Origin: Thiotrichales bacterium
Lineage (GTDB): Bacteria; Pseudomonadota; Gammaproteobacteria; Beggiatoales; Beggiatoaceae
Length of the DNA: 42,307 nucleotides
Direction: 5' to 3'
NCBI GenBank assembly: GCA_016744475.1
Contig: JADGEH010000034.1
Location: 1-42,307, forward strand
Shown: positions 27,358-36,298 of the stretch, in pieces
How the letters are laid out: each line of letters begins with the position of its first letter
Position numbering within the stretch: position 1 is the first letter of the stretch
The notes under the pieces: model-generated
What the model was told of the DNA's origin: nothing
What the model saw: the letters and a program-made list of their open reading frames with translations, nothing else
Databases searched by the model: none
Translations under genes and position numbers: made by a program

Positions 27358-28440
27358 TCAACGTATTTTTAAGCTGGCTAAACCAATTAATACCAACACT
27401 ACGGTGATAATCCAAAAACGTACAATCACACGCGGTTCAGGCCAGCCTTTCAATTCATAATGATGATGCAAAGGTGCCATGCGGAAAATGCGGCGACCAG
27501 TGAGTTTAAAGGAAGCAACTTGCAACATAACCGATATGGTTTCCATCACAAAAACGCCGCCCATAATGACCAACACCAATTCTTGACGCACAATCACTGC
27601 CAGCGTACCCAGCGCGGCTCCTAGCGCTAATGCGCCGACATCGCCCATAAACACTTGAGCGGGATAGGTGTTAAACCATAAAAAACCTAACCCCGCTCCG
27701 ACAATAGCACCGCAAAAAACGATCAGTTCGCCAGTACCCGCAATGTAGGGAATATGTAAATATTCCGCGAAGTTATAATTCCCACTGACATAAGCAAATA
27801 CGCCCAGAGCGCCGCCTACTAACACCGTCGGCATAATCGCCAAACCATCTAAACCATCGGTGAGGTTGACCGCATTGCTGGTACCGACAATAACCAAGTA
27901 AGTCAGTACAATAAACGTCCAGCCCATGTCGAGCACCAGATGTTTAAAAAAAGGAATAATGAGTTGAGTTTCAGCCGGACTTTGTGCCGTGAAAAACAGC
28001 CACAGTGCAGCGCCTAAACCAAAGATGGATTGCCACAAATATTTGTAACGGGCGGGCAGTCCTTTGGAATTTTTGTAAATGACTTTACGATAATCATCAA
28101 TCCAACCGACCACGCCAAATAAGAGTGTCACAATCATTACAATCCATACAAAGCGGTTGCTTAAATCCGCCCACAATAAAGTGCTAGTAATGATGGCGAG
28201 GATGATTAATGCACCGCCCATGGTCGGTGTGCCCGCTTTAGATAAATGGGATTGCGGGCCATCATCACGTACCGATTGCCCAATTTGATGATGGGTTAAA
28301 CGCTCAATCAGGATCGGGCCTATAAACAAGGAAATGAGTAGCGCCGTCAACACACCCAAAACAGCGCGTAGGGTGAGGTATTGAAAGACATTGAAGCCAC
28401 TGTAAAATTGCAGCAAATATTCGCTCAGCCAAAGTAACAT
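27358..28440 (-). CDS. mraY: Phospho-N-acetylmuramoyl-pentapeptide transferase MraY
   Basis: A 360-residue polytopic inner-membrane enzyme that makes lipid I from UDP-MurNAc-pentapeptide and undecaprenyl phosphate. Family motifs: [18 protein letters not shown], the catalytic-region [33 protein letters not shown] and the [12 protein letters not shown] loop. The length is normal. It is usually flanked by murF and murD in the dcw cluster, but here it stands alone with the OGT-like gene. A minus-strand TATAAT (28496-28501) preceded by TAGGG could be its -10, next to a dispersed repeat. Confidence 0.97.
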   Translation of the reverse strand: MLLWLSEYLLQFYSGFNVFQYLTLRAVLGVLTALLISLFIGPILIERLTHHQIGQSVRDDGPQSHLSKAGTPTMGGALIILAIITSTLLWADLSNRFVWIVMIVTLLFGVVGWIDDYRKVIYKNSKGLPARYKYLWQSIFGLGAALWLFFTAQSPAETQLIIPFFKHLVLDMGWTFIVLTYLVIVGTSNAVNLTDGLDGLAIMPTVLVGGALGVFAYVSGNYNFAEYLHIPYIAGTGELIVFCGAIVGAGLGFLWFNTYPAQVFMGDVGALALGAALGTLAVIVRQELVLVIMGGVFVMETISVMLQVASFKLTGRRIFRMAPLHHHYELKGWPEPRVIVRFWIITVVLVLIGLASLKIR

Positions 28441-28504
28441 AGAGGTTGCTTCTTGTTGATTTAAGGAAGGGGATGAAACACGCCAAAAAGCGGGGATTAT
28501 ACCC

Positions 28505-28576
28505 TAGGCTCTGTTGGCATTTGGATGTGAGATGGATTTTTAGTCGCATTTTTGTTCTGATAAGACGTTTTTTTTG
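28505..28576 (-). repeat. Second copy of the GGCTCTGTTG repeat
   Basis: It aligns with the reverse complement of bases 1-70 over its whole length with roughly four of five positions identical. The shared GGCTCTGTTG...CATTTGG start is reminiscent of insertion-sequence termini, although no transposase is attached to either copy. Confidence 0.6.
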
Positions 28577-28686
28577 TCGTAATGCCTCCCATTGCTACAA
28601 AAAAACAACGCCATCAGAATAGAAATGATGCAAAAAGCCACCACGGAGGTACGGAGAAGTCACAGAAGACACGGAGTTGTATTTTA

Positions 28687-28847
28687 AGAGCCTATACGAA
28701 AACAGGATAATCGGCTGCAAATCCGCCCTTTTGGTCAGGTTTTCCGCTTTTTATCAACAAATAGCCGGCTATTCGCCTTAAAAAACCGAAAGACCTGCCT
28801 TAAAATAGCGAATTTTCGCTTCGATTCCCCATCTTCGTATAGGCTCT
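28687..28847. mobile_element. MITE family A, copy 3
   Basis: A 161 bp copy, same orientation as copy 1, with near-perfect terminal repeats AGAGCCTATACGAA / TTCGTATAGGCTCT. Confidence 0.92.
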
Positions 28848-28849
28848 AA

Positions 28850-29045
28850 GCATTTTTAGCCCCAACGGGGCGTGATTGATACAGCCCAGGGCATCGCCCT
28901 GGGGGATGGATAGAGCGAATATCTAGCCCTGAAAGGGCGACATAAGATGATATATCGCCCCTTCAGGGCTGAGTTTTTTCTCTCATATTCCAGGGGCGTT
29001 GCCCCTGGCTATATAGATGTCGCCCCTTTGGGGCTTAACTTAATT
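28850..29045. repeat. Cluster of GC-rich palindromes
   Basis: It contains AGCCCCAACGGGGC, CCCAGGGCATCGCCCTGGG, AGCCCTGAAAGGGCG paired with CGCCCCTTCAGGGCT (28924-28971), CAGGGGCGTTGCCCCTG and GCCCCTTTGGGGC. The same motifs appear at 8318-8513 in the cellulase repeat island, so these are modular REP-like units. Confidence 0.7.
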
Positions 29046-29093
29046 TAATGGCAGTGATGTGGCGCATAGGAAAAGTTAATACCTGGGAGAGCT

Positions 29094-29254
29094 AGAGCCT
29101 ATACGAAAACGGGATCATCGGCTGCAAACCCGCCCTTTTGGTCAGGTTTTCTGCTTTTTATCAACAAATAGCGGGCTATTCGCCTTAAAAAACCGAAAAA
29201 CCTGCCTCAAAATGGCGAATTTTCGCTTCGATTCCCCATCTTCGTATAGGCTCT
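29094..29254. mobile_element. MITE family A, copy 4
   Basis: A 161 bp copy, only about 250 bp from copy 3 and in the same orientation. Its terminal repeats are intact (AGAGCCTATACGAA / TTCGTATAGGCTCT). Confidence 0.92.
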
Positions 29255-29386
29255 TAAGCCCCAGCTTAACCACTCCCAGACTTAAGTGAATGGCGCTGCC
29301 ATCAAAAGCGTGTTTCATATCACACATCTTAATAAAACAGGGTTGACTCACTGTTTCTAAGGTGAACACTCATATCAGGAATAATG

Positions 29387-30949
29387 ATGCAAAAATACTT
29401 AACTCTTTGTGCTGCCAGCCTATTATTGACGGCTTGTACCGAAACCCCAACGCAGGACAGCCCACCCAATCCCAGTCCTACACAAGCTCAAGCTGCCTCT
29501 GAGCTTACTCTCTCGTCTTTAGAGTCATCCTGGCAACAAGGCTTGCAGGCTTATAAAGCTAAAAATTATCCACAGGCTAAAACCGCCTTTGAGCAAGCCG
29601 CCACGTTTGCCCCCGCCCAATATGCGCTAGGCATTATGTATGAGCGCGGAGAAGGGGTGACACAAAGCTTTGAACAGGCTTTCAAGCTCTATCAACAAGC
29701 CGCAGAACAAGGTTTAGCCTCGGCACAAAATAACTTGGGCTTTTTGTACAACTTAGGCAAAGGGGTCAACAAAGATCAAAGTAAAGCGGCGCAATGGTTT
29801 ACTAAAGCCGCACAGCAAGGGGATGCACAAGCCCAATACAATCTGGGAGGTTTATTTCATCAAGGTTGGGGTGTAGAACAAGATTTTTCTCAAGCCGCGC
29901 AGTGGTTTCAACAAGCGGCTTTTCAAGGACATGCGCAGGCGCAATATAATTTAGCCGTATCTTACGAACGCGGGCAAGGGATGCCACAAAATCTCAACCA
30001 AGCCTTGCGTTGGTATCAATTATCCGCGCAACAAGGACAACCTGATGCGCAGTTTAATCTTGCCACCTTATTAGAAAACAATGGCGCTTTGGAGCCAGCG
30101 ATGTTGTTGTATCAACAAGCCGCTCGGCGGCAAGACCCGCGAGCGCAAGAAAAACTAGACGCCTTACAGAAAACACTCAGCGCCGTACAAGCCGAAGAAA
30201 AAACTCAGCTCATGGCGGTGAAACAAGCCGCCGCCCAAGGCGATGCCCCAGCGCAATTTAAATTAGGCGTGCATTACCAGCAAGGACAAGGCGTGGCGCA
30301 AAATGCCAGAACCGCCCTGGATTGGTTTCGCCAAGCGGCAGAACAAGGCATGGTCGAAGCGCAACACAACCTCGGTTTGGCTTATATTCAAGGCACGGTG
30401 GTGGAAAAAGATTTTAGCCAAGCCGCTCATTGGTTTCGGCAAGCCGCAGAGCAAGATTTCGCGCTTGCAGCGTACAATTTAGGCTTTTTGTATGAATTAG
30501 GACAAGGTGTAGAAAAAGACGGCAAACAAGCCGAGCAGTGGTATCAAAAAGCCGCAGAGAAAGGGCAAGCCGCCGCCCAGCACAATCTTGGCGTGCTGTA
30601 TTTAAACGGCGCATTGATTGAAAAAGATGAAGCGAAAGGCACTGAGTGGTTGCTTAAAGCAGCGCGTCAAGGACATGCTAACGCACAGTATTCATTGGGA
30701 TTAATGTATGTCCAAGGAGAAGCAGTGGAGAAAAATCAGGTGCAAGCCGTGCTCTGGTTCCAACAAGCCGCGCTTAGCGGTCATGTACAAGCGCAATATT
30801 TATTAGCGCGTTTAAGTGAAGCCGGAGAAGGTGTGCCGAAAAATTTAGAACAAGCGGTGTATTGGTACAAACAAGCCGCCCGCCAAGGCCATCCCAAAGC
30901 CTTAGAACGCCTGGGGATAAAGCCGAAAGAAGCCAAGCCATCTGAGTAA
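29387..30949 (+). CDS. SEL1-repeat lipoprotein
   Basis: A 520-residue exported lipoprotein: the lipobox LLTAC gives Cys at about position 17. After a short linker there are about a dozen SEL1-like repeats, each close to A.YNLG.LYE.GQGV..D..QA..W...AA.QG. A coiled segment (about 230-280) separates two repeat blocks. Such proteins act as scaffolds in envelope or signalling complexes; no partner is evident. Two ATGs occur in tandem (29384 and 29387) after CAGGAATA, and I use the second for better spacing. The gene stands alone, after the repeat field. Confidence 0.9.
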   Translation: MQKYLTLCAASLLLTACTETPTQDSPPNPSPTQAQAASELTLSSLESSWQQGLQAYKAKNYPQAKTAFEQAATFAPAQYALGIMYERGEGVTQSFEQAFKLYQQAAEQGLASAQNNLGFLYNLGKGVNKDQSKAAQWFTKAAQQGDAQAQYNLGGLFHQGWGVEQDFSQAAQWFQQAAFQGHAQAQYNLAVSYERGQGMPQNLNQALRWYQLSAQQGQPDAQFNLATLLENNGALEPAMLLYQQAARRQDPRAQEKLDALQKTLSAVQAEEKTQLMAVKQAAAQGDAPAQFKLGVHYQQGQGVAQNARTALDWFRQAAEQGMVEAQHNLGLAYIQGTVVEKDFSQAAHWFRQAAEQDFALAAYNLGFLYELGQGVEKDGKQAEQWYQKAAEKGQAAAQHNLGVLYLNGALIEKDEAKGTEWLLKAARQGHANAQYSLGLMYVQGEAVEKNQVQAVLWFQQAALSGHVQAQYLLARLSEAGEGVPKNLEQAVYWYKQAARQGHPKALERLGIKPKEAKPSE

Positions 30950-31014
30950 GCGTTTTTAAGAGATAACACCGCTTTGAGCGGCAGTCTTGTATGAAGTTTT
31001 TCTCTGGAAGGAAA

Positions 31015-31037
31015 GCCCCCCTTCTCGAAGGGAGGGG
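31015..31037. repeat. CCCCCCTTCTCGAAGGGAGGGG palindrome
   Basis: A relative of the CCCCTCCTTGAAGGAGGGG palindrome at 12903 and 38376. It lies between two convergent genes (SEL1 protein and methyltransferase) and may act as a weak terminator. Confidence 0.5.
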
Positions 31038-31081
31038 AGGCTGATGGCTTGAATGTTCAGTGTTTTTTCTTAAGCAAATAG

Positions 31082-31879
31082 CTAAGCTTTCGTATAAGCC
31101 GCCGTAAAATGTGTCTCTGTATTCAAATATAAACCTTGAGCGGGCACGTCTAATTGTTGAAGATGTTTTTCCAGTACCTCCGCTTGTTGCTTTTCGCTTA
31201 AAGCATCTAAGGCCATACGATGATGCGAATGCAATAATGCGTCAATCCAATCTGCGGGTTGTAGATAATAACCCCATGTTTGCGTCTGTGTTTGACAATG
31301 GGCAAAACCTGACTGTAAAAGATTTTTTTCAATATTTTCAGGCACTAAAAAATGCTGTGCCATGTTGTTTTGAGCGATGTCAGATAGCCCTTCGTAGTCT
31401 TGCAAAATGCGGTAAAACCCCTCTAACATCGGCTGCCAAGCTTGGGCGGATAAATAGCTTAAGACTAATTTTCCGCCAGGACGTAAGCAGTCTTTCCAAG
31501 CTGTGAAGGCGGCGTTCATATCAGGCATGAACGGCAAGCTAAAAGCACTGACCACCACATCAAAATATCCCCGCCTAAATTCTGGTCGCATCGCGTCCAT
31601 TTCGTGTAAATCCACGCCCTGAACATCCAGATGTTGTAATTTGGTGAAGCATTGATCCAGCATTCGTGATGACTGATCCAGCGCATGAACGCGCCCGTCA
31701 GGTTTGACGGCTTGTGCAGCGGCTATCGCCACATGTCCTGTGCCGGTGCCAATGTCGAGTAATTTTTGTCCGTTTAAGGGTTCTAAAGCCTGCACGATTT
31801 GATCGGCGGCAAAGGCGTGAAAACGTAAAGCGGGTGTATCAAAGCCTGCGGCAATGCTGTCAAAAAAAGCGGTCTGCAT
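31082..31879 (-). CDS. Class I SAM-dependent methyltransferase
   Basis: A 265-residue soluble methyltransferase. SAM-binding motif I is LLDIGTGTGHVAIAAA, the acidic residue of motif II is in VHALDQSSRML, and motif IV/V is FDVVVSAFSLPFMPD, followed by LRPGGKLVLS. It resembles UbiE/Methyltransf_11 types. The C-terminal substrate domain is not diagnostic, so the acceptor is unknown. The start follows GAGGATATTCGTCT. It is a single gene on the minus strand, convergent with the SEL1 gene. Confidence 0.88.
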   Translation of the reverse strand: MQTAFFDSIAAGFDTPALRFHAFAADQIVQALEPLNGQKLLDIGTGTGHVAIAAAQAVKPDGRVHALDQSSRMLDQCFTKLQHLDVQGVDLHEMDAMRPEFRRGYFDVVVSAFSLPFMPDMNAAFTAWKDCLRPGGKLVLSYLSAQAWQPMLEGFYRILQDYEGLSDIAQNNMAQHFLVPENIEKNLLQSGFAHCQTQTQTWGYYLQPADWIDALLHSHHRMALDALSEKQQAEVLEKHLQQLDVPAQGLYLNTETHFTAAYTKA

Positions 31880-32004
31880 AGACGAATATCCTCATCTCAC
31901 GCCATAAAGCGCTGTTTTTAAGGGAGATAAAAGAGAGGCAGTATACGCTGAAATAAGAGAGTTTTAAGAAGAGAAAGGGAGGGGGAAAAGCGAAAGTTTT
32001 AAAC

Positions 32005-32028
32005 AAAAAAAAGCCCGCGACAGCGGGC
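32005..32028 (-). terminator. Rho-independent terminator downstream of rsmH
   Basis: On the minus strand GCCCGC-TGTC-GCGGGC is followed by eight T. It lies 144 bp past the rsmH stop. A second GCCCGCG (about 32056-32064 on the minus strand) upstream in the same transcript could pair with GCGGGC instead. Confidence 0.85.
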
Positions 32029-32171
32029 AGGTAGGCCAAAATAACCTTGTTGCGTCGCGCGGGCAAATCACCAAACCGAGGTCTATTCTAGTGATTTTCT
32101 GCTGCCGTGTTGTGTCAAGCACTCATGTCAACAGAAAGGTATTTTGACACATTTTTTTCAGCCGCCGTAGC

Positions 32172-33101
32172 TTATAGGCGCTCAGCCACACGCAACACCG
32201 CACTACGCGCACGCGGATTGCCGTTCACTTCCTCAGCACTAGCGCGTTGCGCTTTACCCAGAGGACGTAAAGTACGGTGCAATTGCGCATCTTGCACGGG
32301 CAAATCAAAGGGTAAATCTTCGCCACGGGCTTGATCGCGGATAAAGCGTTTCACCCGTCGATCTTCTAAAGAATGAAAACTGATCGCCACCAAGCGTCCA
32401 CCGGGCTTAAGCAAAGCTGGCACTTGAGCCAATAAACCGTCCAGCGCTTCTAATTCTTGATTGAGATAAATACGGATGGCTTGAAAGCTGCGGGTGGCAG
32501 GGTGCTTGTGTTTTTCCCAAGACGGATGGGCAGCGGCCACGATATTTGCCAGTTGTGCTGTAGTATTAATCGCTTGAGTGTCGCGTGCCAGCACGATGGC
32601 CTTGGCTAAACGACGCGCATAACGCTCTTCGCCGTAATGATATAAAACATCAGCAATCTCTTGCTGCTGAGCCACTTGTAGCCATTGCGCCGCAGATTGG
32701 CCTTGTTGTGGATTCATGCGCATATCCAAAGGCCCATCGCGCAAAAAACTAAAACCCCGCTCAGCATCATCCAATTGCGGCGAAGACACGCCTAAATCCA
32801 TCAACAAACCATCCACTTGCCCTAAAAAACCCGCCTGTTGCGCATAGCTTTCGAGTGCATCAAAACGCTGATGTAACGGTGTAAAACGCGCATCGGCCTG
32901 GGCTAAAGCCTGTCCTGTGGCGATGGCTTGCGGGTCTTGATCAATCCCGATCAAACGCCCTTGATGATGGAGTTGTTCTAAAATGGCTCGGCTGTGCCCC
33001 CCCCGTCCAAAAGTCGCATCGACATACAAGCCATCAGGCTTTAAGGCCAAGGCTTGCAAACATTCATGGAGTAAAACGGGTTGGTGTTGGAAATCAGGCA
33101 T
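32172..33101 (-). CDS. rsmH: 16S rRNA m4C1402 methyltransferase RsmH
   Basis: A 309-residue methyltransferase (MraW) that modifies C1402 of 16S rRNA. It has HQPVLLHECLQAL at the N-terminus, the SAM motif DATFGRGGHSRAIL, GLLMDLGVSSPQLD, GFSFLRDGPLDMRMN and SFHSLEDRRVKRF. All are typical and the length is normal. It is usually the second gene of the dcw cluster after mraZ, with ftsL next; here it has none of these neighbours. The ribosome site is weak. The downstream terminator at 32005-32028 confirms a short transcript. Confidence 0.97.
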   Translation of the reverse strand: MPDFQHQPVLLHECLQALALKPDGLYVDATFGRGGHSRAILEQLHHQGRLIGIDQDPQAIATGQALAQADARFTPLHQRFDALESYAQQAGFLGQVDGLLMDLGVSSPQLDDAERGFSFLRDGPLDMRMNPQQGQSAAQWLQVAQQQEIADVLYHYGEERYARRLAKAIVLARDTQAINTTAQLANIVAAAHPSWEKHKHPATRSFQAIRIYLNQELEALDGLLAQVPALLKPGGRLVAISFHSLEDRRVKRFIRDQARGEDLPFDLPVQDAQLHRTLRPLGKAQRASAEEVNGNPRARSAVLRVAERL

Positions 33102-33260
33102 GAGGGTCTTTACAAGGTTTGAAGCGGCATGGACAGCACGCTAAACATCAGTTATAAGAAAGGGTTTTAAGAGGGTGCATTGATGCCGTCATTAAAGAGG
33201 CTTTTATGTACCCTCAATGCGTTCAATACCCTCAACAAAACCATCAAGGAGATAATGATA

Positions 33261-34223
33261 ATGCGAAAACGCATGATATTAAATGGAATACTACTACTGT
33301 GCTTTAGTATGTCCGCCAATGCTATGGATTTTTTCACCATCGGCACCGGCAGTGTTACCGGGTCTTATTACCCCACTGTAGGCGCTATTTGTCGTTTAGC
33401 CAATCAATATAAAGCCCAAAGCCAACTCCATTGCAGCGCAGAATCTACCGAAGGGTCTATTTACAACCTGCACCAATTACGACAAGGCCAATTAAATTTT
33501 GGCATTGCACAAAGCGACATTATTTACCGCTTGTATACTGGAACAGGAGAATACAAAGACCAAGCCTATCCCGGTTTACGTTCCGTTATGTCCCTTTATC
33601 CTGAATTGTTAGCTTTAGTGGTCAATAAAGAATCTAAGATTGAAGTCTTACAAGACATCAAAAACAAACGCATTAGTTTGGGCAGTCCTGATAGCGGCAC
33701 ATCCGCCACTGTGCGCTTATTGCTAGAAGAAGCCGACATTCATCCCAGCGACTTTAGCGAAGTGTCTTACTTAAAAGCCCAAAAATGCCCTGAAGCATTG
33801 CGTAACAACAAAATTGATGGCTACTTCTATATGGTGGGACATCCTAATGAAAACATCAAAGAATCCGCGTTTAGCTTAAACGCCAATTTAATCATGCTTG
33901 ATGGTAAACCGATTTATAACTTGCTTGAAAAATATCCTTACTACACGGTAGAGCAAATTCCTGCCCACCTTTATCATCAAGTGGATGATAGCATTTCAAG
34001 TATCGGGGTACGCGCCGTCTTATTGACGGATGAAAAAGCCAGTGATGAAAGTGTCACCTTATTAGTCAAATCCGTCTTAGAAAACTTTGACAAATTCAAA
34101 GAATACTTCCCCAATCATCACACCTTAGAAAAAGCCGACTTATTGCAAGACCTCACCGTACCACTTCACCCCGCAGCCGAACGCTATTATCGAGAAAGTG
34201 GATTATTAGAAGCCGATCAATAA
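33261..34223 (+). CDS. TAXI-family TRAP transporter solute-binding protein
   Basis: A 320-residue periplasmic binding protein. The signal peptide MRKRMILNGILLLCFSMSANA is followed by the family opening FFTIGTGSVTGSYYPTVGAICRL, ISLGSPDSGTSATVRLLLEEA and AAERYYRESGLL near the end. TAXI proteins bind small organic anions such as glutamate/glutamine or related ligands for a TRAP transporter, but no membrane subunits are adjacent, so it may work as an orphan sensor or use a distant transporter. The start at 33261 has AAGGAG nine bases upstream; an extended frame from 33180 is less likely. Confidence 0.88.
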   Translation: MRKRMILNGILLLCFSMSANAMDFFTIGTGSVTGSYYPTVGAICRLANQYKAQSQLHCSAESTEGSIYNLHQLRQGQLNFGIAQSDIIYRLYTGTGEYKDQAYPGLRSVMSLYPELLALVVNKESKIEVLQDIKNKRISLGSPDSGTSATVRLLLEEADIHPSDFSEVSYLKAQKCPEALRNNKIDGYFYMVGHPNENIKESAFSLNANLIMLDGKPIYNLLEKYPYYTVEQIPAHLYHQVDDSISSIGVRAVLLTDEKASDESVTLLVKSVLENFDKFKEYFPNHHTLEKADLLQDLTVPLHPAAERYYRESGLLEADQ

Positions 34224-34269
34224 GGAACTCGGCTTTTAAATTAAAGCAATGGGGCATTGCCCTGGGCTA

Positions 34270-34372
34270 TATAGCTAAAGTACATCATTTATAGGCTTGT
34301 GATATATCCAAACCCAAGACTGCCAGTCCTTCAAGGACTGGCAGTCTTAACCACTGATATAATTTTGCTATA
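34270..34372. mobile_element. 103 bp TATAGCTAAA element, copy 1
   Basis: Ends are TATAGCTAAA and TTTTGCTATA. A perfect palindrome AAGACTGCCAGTCC/GGACTGGCAGTCTT occupies the middle. An almost identical element of the same length is at 38613-38715. It is immediately followed by a MITE A copy. Confidence 0.8.
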
Positions 34373-34395
34373 TCAATATCGCTCTTTCAGGGCTA

Positions 34396-34555
34396 AGAGC
34401 CTATACGAAGATGGGGGATCGAAGCGAAAATTCGCCCTTTTGAGGCAGGTTTTTCGGTTTTTTAAGGCGAATAGCGGGCGTGTGTTGATAAAAAGCAGAA
34501 AACCTGACCAAAAGGGCGGATTTGCAGCCGATTATCCCGTTTTCGTATAGGCTCT
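34396..34555. mobile_element. MITE family A, copy 5
   Basis: A 160 bp copy, same orientation as copy 2 and opposite to copies 1, 3 and 4. It ends 41 bp before the LysR gene and therefore occupies its promoter region. Confidence 0.92.
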
Positions 34556-34596
34556 AAAGCAAAGCATCATCAAGTTCTCACTTCATCGAGCCTTCT

Positions 34597-35502
34597 ATGC
34601 ATATTAGCCTGCGTCAACTCACCGTTTTTCAAGCGGTTGCACACCATCTCAGCTACACCCGTGCAGCCGAACAACTCAATCTCAGCCAGCCTGCTGTCTC
34701 CTCACATATCAAACAACTTGAAAGCAACATAGGCTTACCCCTGTTTGAGCAACTGGGCAAAAAAATCTTTATTACCCATCCGGGGGAAGAACTCCTACGC
34801 TATGCCCAAGACATCCTCAGCCAATTACAAGAAGCTAAACAAGTCATGGAAGACCTCAAAGGCAAAGGCTGTGGACGCTTAACCATCTCCGTCGCCACCA
34901 CCGCCAACTACTTCGCCCCACGCCTGTTAGCCATCTTCAACCAACGCTGTGCGGACACCCAAGTGCGCCTTGATGTGACCAACCGCAAAGGGCTGCTCAA
35001 ACATCTCGAAAACAACGATGTCGATATTGTCATCATGGGACAACCGCCCGAAGAACTCGAACTCGTCGCCGAAGCCTTCATGGAAAACCCCCTCGTCATG
35101 ATCGCCCCGCCCGAACATCCCTTCGCACAACGTCCGCACATACCGCTGACCGAACTTGAACACCACACCTTCCTCGTCCGCGAACGAGGCTCAGGCACAC
35201 GCATCGCCATGGAACGCCACTTTGCCGAACAAGGCATCAGCCTCTCCACCGGCATGGAAATGAACACCGACGAAGCCATCAAACAAGGCGTACAAGCCGG
35301 ACTCGGTTTAGGCATCGTTTCGCGTCACAGCCTCGACATGGAACTCGCCATGCAAAAACTCGTCATCCTCTCCGTAGACTCCTTCCCCCTCATGCGCTAC
35401 TGGCACGTCGTACACCGCCAAGGCAAGCGCCTATCCGTTGTTGCCGAACTCTTCTGGACCTTCGTCCTAGCCGAAGCCAAAACCTTGTTAGAAAAAAGCT
35501 AA
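34597..35502 (+). CDS. LysR-type regulator, CbbR-like
   Basis: A 301-residue transcription factor. The winged helix-turn-helix is at residues 1-60 (LRQLTVFQAVAHHLSYTRAAEQLNLSQPAVSSHIKQLE). The effector domain is at about 90-295, with ISVATTANYFAPRLLA and the CbbR-like ERGSGTRIAMERHFAEQG and GLGLGIVSRHSLDMEL. CbbR controls Calvin-cycle genes, which are not in this window, so the assignment is by similarity only. The codons end in C far more often than in neighbouring genes, which may mean a different history. Confidence 0.88.
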   Translation: MHISLRQLTVFQAVAHHLSYTRAAEQLNLSQPAVSSHIKQLESNIGLPLFEQLGKKIFITHPGEELLRYAQDILSQLQEAKQVMEDLKGKGCGRLTISVATTANYFAPRLLAIFNQRCADTQVRLDVTNRKGLLKHLENNDVDIVIMGQPPEELELVAEAFMENPLVMIAPPEHPFAQRPHIPLTELEHHTFLVRERGSGTRIAMERHFAEQGISLSTGMEMNTDEAIKQGVQAGLGLGIVSRHSLDMELAMQKLVILSVDSFPLMRYWHVVHRQGKRLSVVAELFWTFVLAEAKTLLEKS

Positions 35503-35917
35503 GCTCTGTTGAGATTAACTCGTTCCTATTAGGGATAACATTTCAGTTGTGCTGGAGCATCGTGGTTAAGACCTGGCAGGTTTTAGAAACCTGCCAGGTC
35601 TATCGTATAACTGATTTATTTCTCTATATGTGCCACATCACAGCGATTGAACATCAGCGGTCATGATTTGACACTTTTACACCACAAAACCTCACTTCTC
35701 GTTTCAATGGCTCTATTCAGGCGCAGGAACTCCGTACTGAATCTGTGCGCTTGTGTATAATGCGCGTCTCCTTCCTTCCCCGCCAAAGACGGGCTATGTC
35801 TTGCATAGCTTGATCGCACATAAAAACAATGCTTTTACTTAAAAAATGAGCGCACAAACGCTGGTGTGTGTGGCTATTTTTTAAATCTTTTGACTATTTC
35901 AACGAGGTTAAGAAAAC
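35503..35917. other. Intergenic region with palindromes
   Basis: No gene is seen. A perfect hairpin (GACCTGGCAGGTTT / AAACCTGCCAGGTC, 35571-35601) follows the LysR gene and may end its transcript. The segment before it (ATTTCAG..GTGCTGGAGCATCGT..TTAAGA) repeats one at about 13808-13846. A TATAAT at 35756-35761 could be the -10 for the next gene. Confidence 0.5.
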
Positions 35918-36286
35918 ATGGATGTTTTCGATGTGATTTACGCACTGGGTTTATCCGGTGTGATAGCGCTTTTGGCAAAGCGCAAACGTCGTGATCATTG
36001 GGAATGGGGTTTGATTAGTGTGTTACCCATTGTCTTGTTTGGTTTTGACATGTTCTTATTGTTCGTCATACTGATGTTATTTATCCGCCCCCGTTGCCCT
36101 AAATGCGGGCATTCCATACCTTTATCACTGGTGCGGCAACAAAACTGTCCTGCTTGTCATTATCATGGACGCTTAGGTCTTTTAAACACATCGCTGCAAG
36201 ACCGTCTCAATGGCTTGACCACCTTGGGACAACGCAAATATCGCAGCCGCCGCCGAAGCAAAATGCGGCGGGTGTATTCACGCTAG
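35918..36286 (+). CDS. Small membrane protein with zinc-ribbon
   Basis: A 122-residue protein. Two N-terminal hydrophobic helices (about 5-20 and 32-57) precede a zinc-ribbon with CPKCGH and CPACHYHG, then a strongly basic tail (SRRRSKMRRVYSR). I do not recognise the family. The ribosome site is GAGG at ten bases. The 6-phosphogluconate dehydrogenase gene starts 13 bp after its stop, so they form an operon; a functional link is not evident. Confidence 0.75.
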   Translation: MDVFDVIYALGLSGVIALLAKRKRRDHWEWGLISVLPIVLFGFDMFLLFVILMLFIRPRCPKCGHSIPLSLVRQQNCPACHYHGRLGLLNTSLQDRLNGLTTLGQRKYRSRRRSKMRRVYSR

Positions 36287-36298
36287 AGGATGATAAAC

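Larger units (their letters stand above)
28441..29386. other. Repeat field without genes
   Basis: This 0.95 kb holds an IS-end-like repeat (28505-28576), two MITE A copies (28687-28847 and 29094-29254) and a run of palindromes between them. It also contains the ACTTAATTTAATGGCAGTG motif related to the element at 38314-38457. Short frames here are artefacts of the repeats. Confidence 0.7.
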
